DNA of 64,000 nt from Bacteroides bouchesdurhonensis (GTDB lineage Bacteria; Bacteroidota; Bacteroidia; Bacteroidales; Bacteroidaceae), in the NCBI RefSeq assembly GCF_900155865.1, contig NZ_LT707006.1, forward strand, positions 765,626 to 829,625, in the 5' to 3' direction. The notes below the pieces were generated by a model. The model saw nothing but the letters and a program-made list of their open reading frames with translations, had not been told where the DNA came from and ran no database searches. The position numbers and the translations under genes are program-made. Every line of letters begins with the position of its first letter. The first letter of the stretch is position 1. Shown piece after piece: positions 1 through 7,675 of this stretch.

Positions 1-639
1 GCCGGTGACATTCTTCAAAGCGATGACTGCTCATTGATTACCATGAGTTTTAATGGGGCGGTGACATCCAAATGTGGAATAAGAAACGATTACGGAGTTA
101 TCGGTCATCTCTCATTGTTGCAGAATCCGGTGTTACGGCTTGACGACAAGGATTTCAAAAAATGTAGGGAGGATATATATCGGATTAGGGAGCGTGTCAG
201 CGAAACGGGACATCTTTTCTATGATGAGATGATTACTTCGATTCTGAAGACACACATTCTTGACCTATATGACATCCATGCAAGAAATAACCGTGATATC
301 ATGACCAACTCACGTCCCGCTGCACTCATGCGCAGATTCATCGGGATGCTTGTTGACGGCGACTATGAGACCGACAGGACGTTGGAACACTATTCGTCAC
401 GGCTGTGCATAACCCCGCACTATCTTTCAGAAATAAGTCAGATGCTAAGCTGCCGCCCGGCAACCTACTGGATAGACCGTTTCGTGATAAATGAAATTTC
501 CCGTCTGCTGGTTCACAAGGAACTTTCATTGACTGACATTGCAGAAAGGCTTAACTTCTCGTCTGTATCTTACCTAAGCCGTTATGTGAGCAAGCATCTT
601 GGCATATCCCCGTCCGCCTATCGGAAAGCGTTGAAATAA
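1..639 (+). CDS. AraC-family transcriptional regulator, 5'-truncated by window edge
   Basis: The frame is open from base 1, so the N-terminus lies outside the window; the first in-window start-like codon (TTG at 34) is probably not the real start. The C-terminal ~100 residues form a two-helix-turn-helix AraC DNA-binding domain: a first HTH around LEHYSSRLCITPHYLSEI and a second around LSLTDIAERLNFSSVSYLSR, ending in the typical GISPSAYRKAL. The upstream ~100 residues look like the helical end of a cupin-type sensing domain. Family knowledge: such proteins activate or repress a nearby operon in response to a small ligand. The target cannot be read here; the divergent-ended acetyltransferase 22 bp downstream is convergent, not an obvious target. 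Confidence 0.85.
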   Translation, partial: AGDILQSDDCSLITMSFNGAVTSKCGIRNDYGVIGHLSLLQNPVLRLDDKDFKKCREDIYRIRERVSETGHLFYDEMITSILKTHILDLYDIHARNNRDIMTNSRPAALMRRFIGMLVDGDYETDRTLEHYSSRLCITPHYLSEISQMLSCRPATYWIDRFVINEISRLLVHKELSLTDIAERLNFSSVSYLSRYVSKHLGISPSAYRKALK

Positions 640-661
640 TTTCGCATGTGCATAATTCAAC

Positions 662-1246
662 TCATAACCTCTTCAATATCTTGGCTGGAACGCCTCCGAT
701 AAGACAATTGCCGGGAAAAGATTGTGTAACCACTGCTCCGGCTGCTACCGTGACATTGTCACCCAACGACACGCCTCCGAGGACAATCGCCCCTGCCCCT
801 ATCCAGCAGTTATCGCCGATGGTGACAGGACGTGCGTATGTCTTGCAGAAATAAGCCTGCGGATTGTTCTCAAAATCAGGGTTACGCCTTTCCGGCCATT
901 CCACGGGATGCGAGGCTGTATTTATCTGCACTCCGGGGGCGATGAGCACATTGTTGCCGATTTTGATGGTGTTGCAATCTATGAGGGTACAGCGATAGTT
1001 TATGGACACATTGTTCCCAAGAAATATATTGCAGCCAAACCCGCATATAAATCCGTCGGCTACCGAGCAGTTTTCCCCGACCTCGGCAAACAGTTCTTTC
1101 AACATCGAATAACGCTGCTTCCGTTGTTCGTATGACAGCGAGTTGTATCGTTGCATCCATAGGGTTGCAACCGCTTTCATCTTTATAAACACATCATCGT
1201 GGCAGTCATAGAATTCTCCTGCCATACATCTTTCAAGTTCAGTCAT
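662..1246 (-). CDS. Sugar/maltose O-acetyltransferase (LacA/Maa type, left-handed beta helix)
   Basis: 194 residues, the usual length of maltose/galactoside acetyltransferases. An N-terminal helical Mac domain (TELERCMAGEFYDCHDDVF) is followed by hexapeptide repeats (for example IKIGNNVLIAPGVQI and VTIGDNCWIGAGAIVLGG). The catalytic histidine is probably the one in NTASHPVEW, and the protein ends in the standard GGVPAKILKRL. Family knowledge: transfers acetyl from acetyl-CoA to the 6-hydroxyl of a sugar, as a cytoplasmic trimer. It converges on the AraC gene with a 22-bp gap and appears monocistronic. The exact sugar acceptor cannot be told from sequence. Confidence 0.9.
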   Translation of the reverse strand: MTELERCMAGEFYDCHDDVFIKMKAVATLWMQRYNSLSYEQRKQRYSMLKELFAEVGENCSVADGFICGFGCNIFLGNNVSINYRCTLIDCNTIKIGNNVLIAPGVQINTASHPVEWPERRNPDFENNPQAYFCKTYARPVTIGDNCWIGAGAIVLGGVSLGDNVTVAAGAVVTQSFPGNCLIGGVPAKILKRL

Positions 1247-1498
1247 CGTCTTATGCTATTAATCCCAAATACAAAATTATGAAAATCCGTACATACTGCA
1301 ATGGAGTCCAACGGAAATGAGTAATTTTTCATATTGGTTGCTGTCAATATATGCTGAGCATTCTCCGAATGTAAATCTATTGAAACTTATATCATATCCA
1401 AGTTTGTCAGGTTGATGAACTGAAATATTACTATTTTGATATGGTTTTTCATATGAAAAGTTATATCTTCGAAGCACTTTTAAGATTTAAAGAGCAAA

Positions 1499-2302
1499 AT
1501 GTTAGATTTACAACAACTGACTGCTGATGTTTGCCGAATAGCTACAGAAGCCGGATATTTTTTGAAAGAAGAACGGAAAAGTTTTCGTCGTGATCGTGTG
1601 GAGGAGAAACATGCGCATGACTATGTGTCTTATGTAGATAAAGAATCGGAGAAAAGAGTGGTATCGGCACTTTCCACTTTGTTGCCTGAAGCCGGATTTA
1701 TAACAGAGGAGGGTTCTGCTATTTATCAGGATGAACCTTATTACTGGGTAATCGATCCATTGGACGGAACGACAAATTATATTCATGATGAGGCACCATA
1801 TTGTGTATGTATCGCTTTGCGTAGCCGTACGGAATTGCTCTTAGGAGTGGTTTACGAGGTATGTCGGGATGAATGTTTTTATGCTTGGAAAGGAGGAAAA
1901 GCCTATATGAATGCTAAAGAAATTCATGTATCAGACATAAAAGATGCAAAAGACGCTTTTGTCTTTACCGAACTACCTTATAATTATTATCAATATAAAC
2001 AGACTGCCCTTCACTTAATTGATAAACTGTATGGCAAAGTAGGTGGTATTCGTATGAATGGTTCCGCTGCTGCAGCTATTTGTTACGTAGCTATGGGACG
2101 TTTCGACGCTTGGGCTGAGGCATTTCTCGGTAAGTGGGATTATTCGGCTGCCGCATTGATTGCTCAAGAAGCTGGTGGAAAAGTGACCGATTTTTATGGC
2201 AATGATTATTTTATAGATGGACATCATATTATCGTGACTAACAAGTACTTGCACCCTTTATTCCAAAAACTATTGGCAGAAGTTTCTCCGTTGGATATGT
2301 GA
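1499..2302 (+). CDS. Inositol monophosphatase family protein (SuhB/CysQ-like)
   Basis: 267 residues, full length for the family. The metal-binding motifs are present: EEGSA with the downstream DPLDGTTNYIH signature (about residues 84-95) and the second signature WDYSAAALIAQEAGGKVTD near residue 215. Family knowledge: Mg2+-dependent phosphatases that act on inositol-1-phosphate, 3'-phosphoadenosine 5'-phosphate or fructose-1,6-bisphosphate; sequence alone does not choose between these. Its stop is 42 bp before comF, so the two may be co-transcribed. The ATG follows an AT-rich leader (AAAGAGCAAA) typical of Bacteroides, where Shine-Dalgarno sites are weak. Confidence 0.88.
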   Translation: MLDLQQLTADVCRIATEAGYFLKEERKSFRRDRVEEKHAHDYVSYVDKESEKRVVSALSTLLPEAGFITEEGSAIYQDEPYYWVIDPLDGTTNYIHDEAPYCVCIALRSRTELLLGVVYEVCRDECFYAWKGGKAYMNAKEIHVSDIKDAKDAFVFTELPYNYYQYKQTALHLIDKLYGKVGGIRMNGSAAAAICYVAMGRFDAWAEAFLGKWDYSAAALIAQEAGGKVTDFYGNDYFIDGHHIIVTNKYLHPLFQKLLAEVSPLDM

Positions 2303-2343
2303 TGTTATTAATTTATTGAACTGTAATAAAACAAATCACTGCT

Positions 2344-3054
2344 ATGATGAAACACACACTATTAATTAAAGATTGGCTCAGTTCATTTTTGTCCCTGCTT
2401 TTTCCTCGTTGTTGTCTGGTCTGTGGCAGACCATTGGCAAAAGGGGAAGAATGTATTTGTACAATGTGTAATATAAATTTGCCGCGTACCAATTATCATC
2501 TTCAGGAGGATAATCCGGTGGAACTGCTTTTCTGGGGGAAAATACCTTTGGAACGGGCTACTTCTTTTTTCTTTTATCGGAAAGGTAGTGATTTTCGTCA
2601 GATTCTTCATCTACTTAAATATGGCGGACGGAAAGAATTAGGAGCGACTATGGGACGATATATGGCGTCGGAACTTTTACCGTCCGGGTTCTTCAAGGGA
2701 ATAGACGTGATTATTCCGGTTCCGTTACATAAGAAGAAGCAACAACTTCGTGGTTATAATCAAAGTGAATGGATTGTCCGAGGGATTGCTGCTGTGACAG
2801 GGATATCCGTAAATACCGAATCTATTATTCGCAGGAAGAATACAGAAACTCAGACACGTAAGTCTGCTTTTGAACGCTGGGAGAATGTGGATGGTATTTT
2901 TGAACTTCATTCTTCTGAACCTCTTCAAGGAAAGCATGTACTGGTTGTAGACGATGTGCTGACAACAGGAGCTACTACTGTAGCCTGTGCCTCTGCATTA
3001 ATGGAAGTACAAGGGATACGAATTAGTATATTGACTTTGGCTGTAGCAGAGTAA
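2344..3054 (+). CDS. comF: ComF family phosphoribosyltransferase-like protein
   Basis: 236 residues. N-terminal double-zinc-ribbon cysteines (CCLVCGRPL and CICTMC, residues ~20-45) are followed by a type I phosphoribosyltransferase domain with the PRPP loop VLVVDDVLTTGATT near residue 200. Mid-protein motif IDVIIPVPLHKKKQQLRGYNQ is diagnostic of ComF/GntX. Family knowledge: ComF is needed for natural DNA uptake in competent bacteria and is of unclear role in Bacteroidetes, where it is kept widely. Start could be either of two adjacent ATGs (2344 or 2347). It follows the phosphatase gene closely and may share its transcript. Confidence 0.9.
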   Translation: MMKHTLLIKDWLSSFLSLLFPRCCLVCGRPLAKGEECICTMCNINLPRTNYHLQEDNPVELLFWGKIPLERATSFFFYRKGSDFRQILHLLKYGGRKELGATMGRYMASELLPSGFFKGIDVIIPVPLHKKKQQLRGYNQSEWIVRGIAAVTGISVNTESIIRRKNTETQTRKSAFERWENVDGIFELHSSEPLQGKHVLVVDDVLTTGATTVACASALMEVQGIRISILTLAVAE

Positions 3055-3198
3055 TAATTTAAGAGGAAGAGGGGTATATTATAATAAAAAGAATGTATCT
3101 TTGTCCCATACCCCCCAAAAAATCTTTTTGAATTATGAGAATAAATAGGGAACTAGGTGTCTGATATCTGGAAGATTAATACCATTAAAAACACAAAT

Positions 3199-3816
3199 AT
3201 GGAAATGAACGAATACATTCCTCGTCCGCGAGATACACAAGGGATTGAATTGCCGGAGTCATTGAAAGGATTGTCCGAAGCAATGGCTGCTCATACACAT
3301 GAGTTATGGACGTATCAGCAATATTTGAAAGGTTGGAGATATGCTCCGGAGAATGATAATAAGGAAAAGAAAACGCCTAAAATGGTGCCTTATGACAAGT
3401 TGCCTGATGTGGAAAAAGAGGATTCTCTTATGGCTGCTACAGAGGCTTTAAAATTCATTTATTTAAATGGATATGAGATACAGAATAAAAAGAATGAAAC
3501 GAATTACAATCCGGTAAAGAAAGGCTGGAAGTGGGCCACTGTAATTCTTATATTCTTTTTTCTGCTAGTATTGGCTTTTGTAGCTTTGGGGGCAGTTAAG
3601 GTATGCATAGGTACGTTCCCTTCCACGAATGAAGTTTATATGAGTATTATATATCTAGTCATAGCATGTGCTTTTTTATTGGGTATAACAAAGATTATCT
3701 TAAAACTGATTGCTTTATATACGGATGTCCTGCGTAAAGAGCATGAAGTGTTGAGTGAACTTTATACTGAAGAACAAAAGAAGGAGATTATTCGGAAGAA
3801 TAAGAACCGAATTTGA
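3199..3816 (+). CDS. Hypothetical two-TM membrane protein upstream of the channel gene
   Basis: 205 residues if started at the ATG at 3199 (MEMNEYIPRPRDTQG); a GTG at 3157 would add 14 unconvincing residues. A soluble N-terminal ~110 residues is followed by two transmembrane helices (about residues 115-140, WATVILIFFFLLVLAFVALG, and 155-180, YMSIIYLVIACAFLLGITKI), then a charged tail (EEQKKEIIRKNKNR). A TATCTTTG -7 box lies at 3096-3103. It ends 25 bp before the CASTOR/POLLUX-like channel gene on the same strand, so the pair probably forms an operon. The N-terminal half resembles helical domains fused to RyR modules only loosely; I do not recognise a named family. Confidence 0.75.
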   Translation: MEMNEYIPRPRDTQGIELPESLKGLSEAMAAHTHELWTYQQYLKGWRYAPENDNKEKKTPKMVPYDKLPDVEKEDSLMAATEALKFIYLNGYEIQNKKNETNYNPVKKGWKWATVILIFFFLLVLAFVALGAVKVCIGTFPSTNEVYMSIIYLVIACAFLLGITKIILKLIALYTDVLRKEHEVLSELYTEEQKKEIIRKNKNRI

Positions 3817-3841
3817 GTTACTACTAAAACTGTAATATGCA

Positions 3842-5887
3842 ATGATTTCTATATTTAGGCTTTTGTCTTTGCATTTTGACCGTTCTTTTTCGGGAAAAGG
3901 ATGGAAACAATTGTCTTGGCTATTTGGCATTATACTGTTGGTGTTTGTGCTTATCTTTGTGATGAGTCTGGCTTATAATTGGGCTAATCCTTCAGCTGAG
4001 CAACTAGCGTCTGATGAAGTTAGTGCTCCATTGGGAAGATTATTTCAGTTAATTTGTCTTTTCATTGATCCCGGTAATATTAATAATGTACCTCCCTCTT
4101 TTCGCTGGTTTGCACTAGTGGTAGTGATAATTGGTATGCTGCTTTTTACGGGACTGCTTATTTCGGTGGTTTCCAATATGTTGGAAAGAAGAGTGGAACG
4201 TTTTCGTGAGGGAGACATTGACTATCAATTGAGAGATCATGTCGTAATTATCGGTTTTGATGAGATGGTGCCAACGTTAATTCAACAGATATGTTCAGAT
4301 CCTCATTATGGGCAATGCTATATATTAGTGCAAAGTACCTGTCCGGCTGTGGATATTAGAAATAAGGTACATACTCTGTTGGATACTAAAAATGAAAGTC
4401 GGATTGTGGTACTACATGCCCGTCGGGATTCAAAGGAGGAGCTTTATAAACTTCACACAACCCAGGCTCGTGAAGTGTTTCTTATCGGTGAACGAGATGA
4501 GCATGATCATGATTCACTTAATATCGATTCTCTAAAAAAAATAGTTTCTATTCACGAGAAGAAAGAAGGTTGTCCGATGATCCCTTTTACTGTAATGTTT
4601 GAGTATCAAACGACTTTTGCAGCTTTCCAGCTAACGGATTTGTCTGTGGAATGGCGAAAGTATATAGAATTTCATCCTTTCAACTTTTATGAAGAATGGG
4701 CTAAAAAGCTTCTCGTCAGCCGTTGCTATAATAAGGGGGATAACCCCATTATTTATCCTTCTTTAGATAGAGTTCCCATTACAGAAGATAGTTCGAAGAC
4801 GGTACGATTTGTCATTATTGGTATGAGTCGAATGGGGATTGCTCTTGGTGTGGAGGCGGCTCACTTATTGCATTTCCCCAATTTTTGCAGGGATAATAAA
4901 TATAAAAGTGTGATTACTTTCATAGATGATCAGGCCGATACGGAAATGAACTATTTCCGTGGGAGGTATCAACATTTTTTTGAAATAGCACCTGCTATAT
5001 ATAAAGAGGTAAACCAAGAAGGAGGACTGGATATTCAGATACTTTCTCCAACAAAATTTGAAGGTACGGATGCTAATTTTCTGGATATTCGGTTTGAGTT
5101 TATCAAAGGGCGTGCCGAAAGCGAGGTTATACAGCAGCAATTGAACCAGTGGGCTTCCCCCGAGAGTAATGAGATCCTTACTATTGCAGTCTGTTTGAAC
5201 TATCCTCCTCAAAGTGTTGCTATTGGGCTTTATTTGCCTGATAACGTTTTCGAAAATAATATCCCGGTATTTATCCGGCAAGAAACATCCAGTGCATTGC
5301 TTAGTATGTTGAGCAGCCGGAAAGATGAGGAAGAATGCCAATATCATAAATATTCGCACATTTATCCTTTTGGTATGATGGATAATTGCTATGATCTTGA
5401 CCGTAGTGGAATGGAAAAGGGAATGGTTATTCATTATATCTATGAGTTTTTTAATACTTATGGTGTCTTACCTGAAAGTTGTCCGGGCATGGAACGTTTG
5501 AAGAAAAGCTGGAACGAGCTGTCTGTAGCTAAACGGTGGTCCAATTTGTATAGTGCCTGTTCTATTGATTATAAGTTACGGTCTATTGGTTGGGATGGTA
5601 AGAGTGATATATCACTGACTTCTGAGCAAATTGAACTATTGGCTCGGGTGGAACATAATCGTTGGAATGTAGAAAAGTTACTTCTTGGTTTTAGAAAACC
5701 AACTGCTGATGAGATGGAGATTATTGCTAGTAGTAAAGCAAAGAAGGATGAATTTAAAAATGAACGGTTTGTGCACCCGGATATCTGTTCTTATGAAGAA
5801 TTGCCGAAAAGTTCGAAGGACTATGACCGATGCATTGTTAAAGGAATATCGGGTCAGTCCGAAAATCCTGTGGGTATGTTATGTTAA
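3842..5887 (+). CDS. CASTOR/POLLUX-like ion channel subunit with RCK-type nucleotide-binding domains and C-terminal RyR domain
   Basis: 681 residues. Two N-terminal membrane helices (about residues 24-44 and 88-112) flank a segment that could be a pore loop. They lead into a Rossmann-type TrkA-N/RCK domain beginning DHVVIIGFDEMVPTLIQQI. A second Rossmann-like domain starts near VRFVIIGMSRMGIALGVEA (~residue 323). Residues ~590-665 match a RyR domain (LLARVEHNRWNVEKLLLGFR). Family knowledge: CASTOR/POLLUX proteins are cation channels gated through RCK domains; RyR domains recur in bacterial nucleotide-signalling systems. An ISL3-like element begins inside the last codons. Without it the gene would read on to end ISLVVNYRKSVQ; now it ends ISGQSENPVGMLC. 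The change swaps 11 residues for 11, so the protein is probably still functional. Confidence 0.82.
   Translation: MISIFRLLSLHFDRSFSGKGWKQLSWLFGIILLVFVLIFVMSLAYNWANPSAEQLASDEVSAPLGRLFQLICLFIDPGNINNVPPSFRWFALVVVIIGMLLFTGLLISVVSNMLERRVERFREGDIDYQLRDHVVIIGFDEMVPTLIQQICSDPHYGQCYILVQSTCPAVDIRNKVHTLLDTKNESRIVVLHARRDSKEELYKLHTTQAREVFLIGERDEHDHDSLNIDSLKKIVSIHEKKEGCPMIPFTVMFEYQTTFAAFQLTDLSVEWRKYIEFHPFNFYEEWAKKLLVSRCYNKGDNPIIYPSLDRVPITEDSSKTVRFVIIGMSRMGIALGVEAAHLLHFPNFCRDNKYKSVITFIDDQADTEMNYFRGRYQHFFEIAPAIYKEVNQEGGLDIQILSPTKFEGTDANFLDIRFEFIKGRAESEVIQQQLNQWASPESNEILTIAVCLNYPPQSVAIGLYLPDNVFENNIPVFIRQETSSALLSMLSSRKDEEECQYHKYSHIYPFGMMDNCYDLDRSGMEKGMVIHYIYEFFNTYGVLPESCPGMERLKKSWNELSVAKRWSNLYSACSIDYKLRSIGWDGKSDISLTSEQIELLARVEHNRWNVEKLLLGFRKPTADEMEIIASSKAKKDEFKNERFVHPDICSYEELPKSSKDYDRCIVKGISGQSENPVGMLC
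5843..5880. repeat. Left end of ISL3-like IS: 8-bp target duplication plus 30-bp IRL
   Basis: GGAATATC (5843-5850) followed by IRL 5851-5880. The reverse complement of IRL is found without mismatch at 7284-7313. Confidence 0.95.
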
Positions 5888-5937
5888 TACGCGAAAGTAA
5901 TCTATCTTTGCGGTTAGATTTTAACAACAACAATCCA

Positions 5938-6300
5938 ATGAATTCTAGTCGCACCCTACATAAGTTACTACGAGTCATCTTCCCCGAAGTTTTAATGGAG
6001 TATTTTGAGATTTCCGGTTGGCATGACGACTCTGCCAAGATCGAAGTTTGGCTTGATGAAAAGAACTACCTGGAACGTTCCGATTACAAGAGTGGAACTG
6101 TGATTTCACATGGTTTTACAGATGAGAAAGTTATCCAGGACTTTCCTCTTCGTGGCAAACCGGTTTATCTCCACGTAAGACGTCGCCGCTGGTATGACAA
6201 GGCTAGCGGGGAAACGTTTTCCTATACCTACGATGATCTTACTGCCGAAGGGACGAAACTCACTCCTGAGTTCGTTGCTTTTTTAAAAGAAGAAGATTGA
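5938..6300 (+). CDS. ISL3/ISAon1-type transposase, N-terminal region protein
   Basis: 120 residues from the ATG at 5938 (MNSSRTLHKLLRVIFPE). The frame is open further upstream, into the inverted repeat, but the promoter box at 5903-5910 makes 5938 the sensible start. The sequence EYFEISGWHDDSAKIEVWLDEK and the region around YLHVRRRRWYDK look like the zinc-ribbon/N-terminal part of ISL3-type transposases, though in this subgroup most zinc cysteines are not visible. It ends at a TGA (6298-6300) where the downstream transposase frame already runs, so the two may be joined by frameshifting or act as separate subunits. Confidence 0.8.
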   Translation: MNSSRTLHKLLRVIFPEVLMEYFEISGWHDDSAKIEVWLDEKNYLERSDYKSGTVISHGFTDEKVIQDFPLRGKPVYLHVRRRRWYDKASGETFSYTYDDLTAEGTKLTPEFVAFLKEED

Positions 6301-7279
6301 AACTACGGCGGCCAGTATAAGCTCCATAGCAGATGCTTATGGGGTAAACGGTAAACAGTTAACTTCACAGTACAAGGAGTTTATCAGTGCATACAGACAG
6401 TGGGACCAGTTGGATCATGCTTCAGACTATGTCCTGTTCAAGCAGAACCTGGGTCCCAGCCTTTGTATTGACGAGACTTCCTTGAGCTGCGGAGAATTAT
6501 ATACTGTTGTCACTAACCGTGCGGGGCGTGGTGGCAGAGGCACCCTTGTGGCCATGATACGTGGCACGAAGTCTGAAGACGTCATCAAGGTGCTTGAAAT
6601 GATTCATGTCTCCAAGCGCAAGACGGTCAAAGAGGTCACTTTGGATCTTTCGCCGACCATGATGCGGATTGTCCGAACGGCTTTTCCCAACGCCACTATG
6701 ACCAATGACCGGTTTCATGTACAGAAGCTCTTTTATGAGGCAATTGATGAACTCAGGATTACTTATCGCTGGATGGCACGGGATCTGGAGAACGATGAAA
6801 TTCAGCGGTGCAGGGAGCAGGGTATAGAGTATGTTCCGTTTCGATATGCCAATGGCGATACCCGTAAGCAGTTGCTGGCCAGGGCTAAACATCTACTTGT
6901 CAAGCATTTTAGCAAATGGACTGAATCCCAAAGAATACGTGCGGAAATCATATTCGAACAGTATCCGGAATTGAAATCAGTTTACGACTTGGCTATAGAG
7001 TTGACCAATATATATAATAAGCACTATGACAAGAATGTGGCACGTGGAAAGCTTGCCTTGTGGTACAATAAGATAGAAAAGCTTGGATACGGATGTTTCA
7101 GAACCGTAACGAATACCATGCAGAACTATTATGAAACAATACTAAACTATTTCGTTAACAGAGAAACGAATGCATTTGCAGAATCATTCAATGCAAAAAT
7201 CAAAGCCTTCAGAGCACAGTTTAGGGGAGTCGGAGATATACCTTTCTTTATTTTTAGATTATGCAAACTAACTGTGTAA
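6287..7279 (+). CDS. ISL3/ISAon1-type transposase, catalytic part
   Basis: The frame is open from 6287 and reads KKIETTAASISSIADAYGVN, an HTH-like stretch, before the core. No ATG lies in frame ahead of the catalytic domain; the first alternative start is TTG at 6410, which would cut off the HTH. A +1 slip near 6287-6297 (AAA GAA GAA GAT) joining it to the upstream frame is therefore plausible. The DDE core is visible: LCIDETSLS (first D), VTLDLSPTMMRIVRTAFPNA (second D) and a late E in NAFAESFNAKIKAFRAQFRG. It catalyses cut-and-paste transposition at the 30-bp ends. The stop (7277-7279) lies just inside IRR. Confidence 0.85.
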   Translation, partial: KKKIETTAASISSIADAYGVNGKQLTSQYKEFISAYRQWDQLDHASDYVLFKQNLGPSLCIDETSLSCGELYTVVTNRAGRGGRGTLVAMIRGTKSEDVIKVLEMIHVSKRKTVKEVTLDLSPTMMRIVRTAFPNATMTNDRFHVQKLFYEAIDELRITYRWMARDLENDEIQRCREQGIEYVPFRYANGDTRKQLLARAKHLLVKHFSKWTESQRIRAEIIFEQYPELKSVYDLAIELTNIYNKHYDKNVARGKLALWYNKIEKLGYGCFRTVTNTMQNYYETILNYFVNRETNAFAESFNAKIKAFRAQFRGVGDIPFFIFRLCKLTV

Positions 7280-7283
7280 ATTT

Positions 7284-7321
7284 AACATACCCACAGGATT
7301 TTCGGACTGACCCGGAATATC
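7284..7321. repeat. Right end of ISL3-like IS: 30-bp IRR plus 8-bp target duplication
   Basis: IRR 7284-7313 mirrors IRL exactly and is followed by the second copy of GGAATATC (7314-7321). Joining 5850 to 7322 restores the original 3' end of the channel gene. Confidence 0.95.
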
Positions 7322-7388
7322 TCTTGTCGTGAATTACCGGAAGTCAGTTCAATAAAATAGTTTAGGAGTCTGATCTTATGAAAATATA

Positions 7389-7414
7389 AAGCCACCCAAA
7401 TAAATAGGTGGCTT
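7389..7414. terminator. Bidirectional terminator between channel gene and tRNA-Asn
   Basis: Hairpin GCCACC...GGTGGC with AA/TT extensions and T-rich flanks on both sides (TTCTTTATT on +). It serves the tRNA-Asn transcript coming from the right and possibly the channel operon. Confidence 0.7.
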
Positions 7415-7422
7415 CTTTATTG

Positions 7423-7496
7423 CTCTTCCTCTTGGACTTGAACCAAGGACCCTCTGATTAACAGTCAGATGCTCTAACCGACTGAGCTAAGGAAGA
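7423..7496 (-). tRNA. tRNA-Asn (GTT), downstream copy
   Basis: 74 nt on the minus strand. The acceptor stem TCTTCCT/AGGAAGA is perfect, discriminator G, D-arm GCTCAGTCGGTTAGAGC, anticodon loop CTGTTAA giving GTT, T-arm CTTGGTTCAAGTCCAAG. CCA is not encoded. Confidence 0.96.
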
Positions 7497-7524
7497 ATAT
7501 TTGCAACTGAGATTTTGAACTTTG

Positions 7525-7598
7525 CTCTTCCTCTTGGACTTGAACCAAGGACCCTCTGATTAACAGTCAGATGCTCTAACCGACTGAGCTAAGGAAGA
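7525..7598 (-). tRNA. tRNA-Asn (GTT), upstream copy
   Basis: Identical in sequence to the tRNA at 7423-7496 and separated from it by 28 bp. Both probably lie on one minus-strand transcript. Confidence 0.96.
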
Positions 7599-7675
7599 AT
7601 GTTTTTCTCAATTGCGATGCAAAAGTAATAGGATATTTTGAAATATGCAATATCTTTGCAAAAAAAATATTGAGA

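Larger units (their letters stand above)
5851..7313 (+). mobile_element. ISL3-like (ISAon1-type) insertion sequence, complete
   Basis: 1,463 bp bounded by perfect 30-bp inverted repeats (5851-5880 and 7284-7313; outer end GGGTCAGTCCGAAAATCCTG). Flanks carry an exact 8-bp direct repeat GGAATATC (5843-5850 and 7314-7321), the duplication size usual for ISL3-family elements. It carries an internal TATCTTTG promoter box (5903-5910) and two overlapping transposase frames. Perfect ends and target duplication suggest a recent insertion. Confidence 0.93.

Noticed and set aside
1277..1477. 66-residue minus-strand ORF upstream of the phosphatase gene
   Set aside because: No family features, no promoter box and low-complexity-like composition; likely chance in AT-rich spacer.
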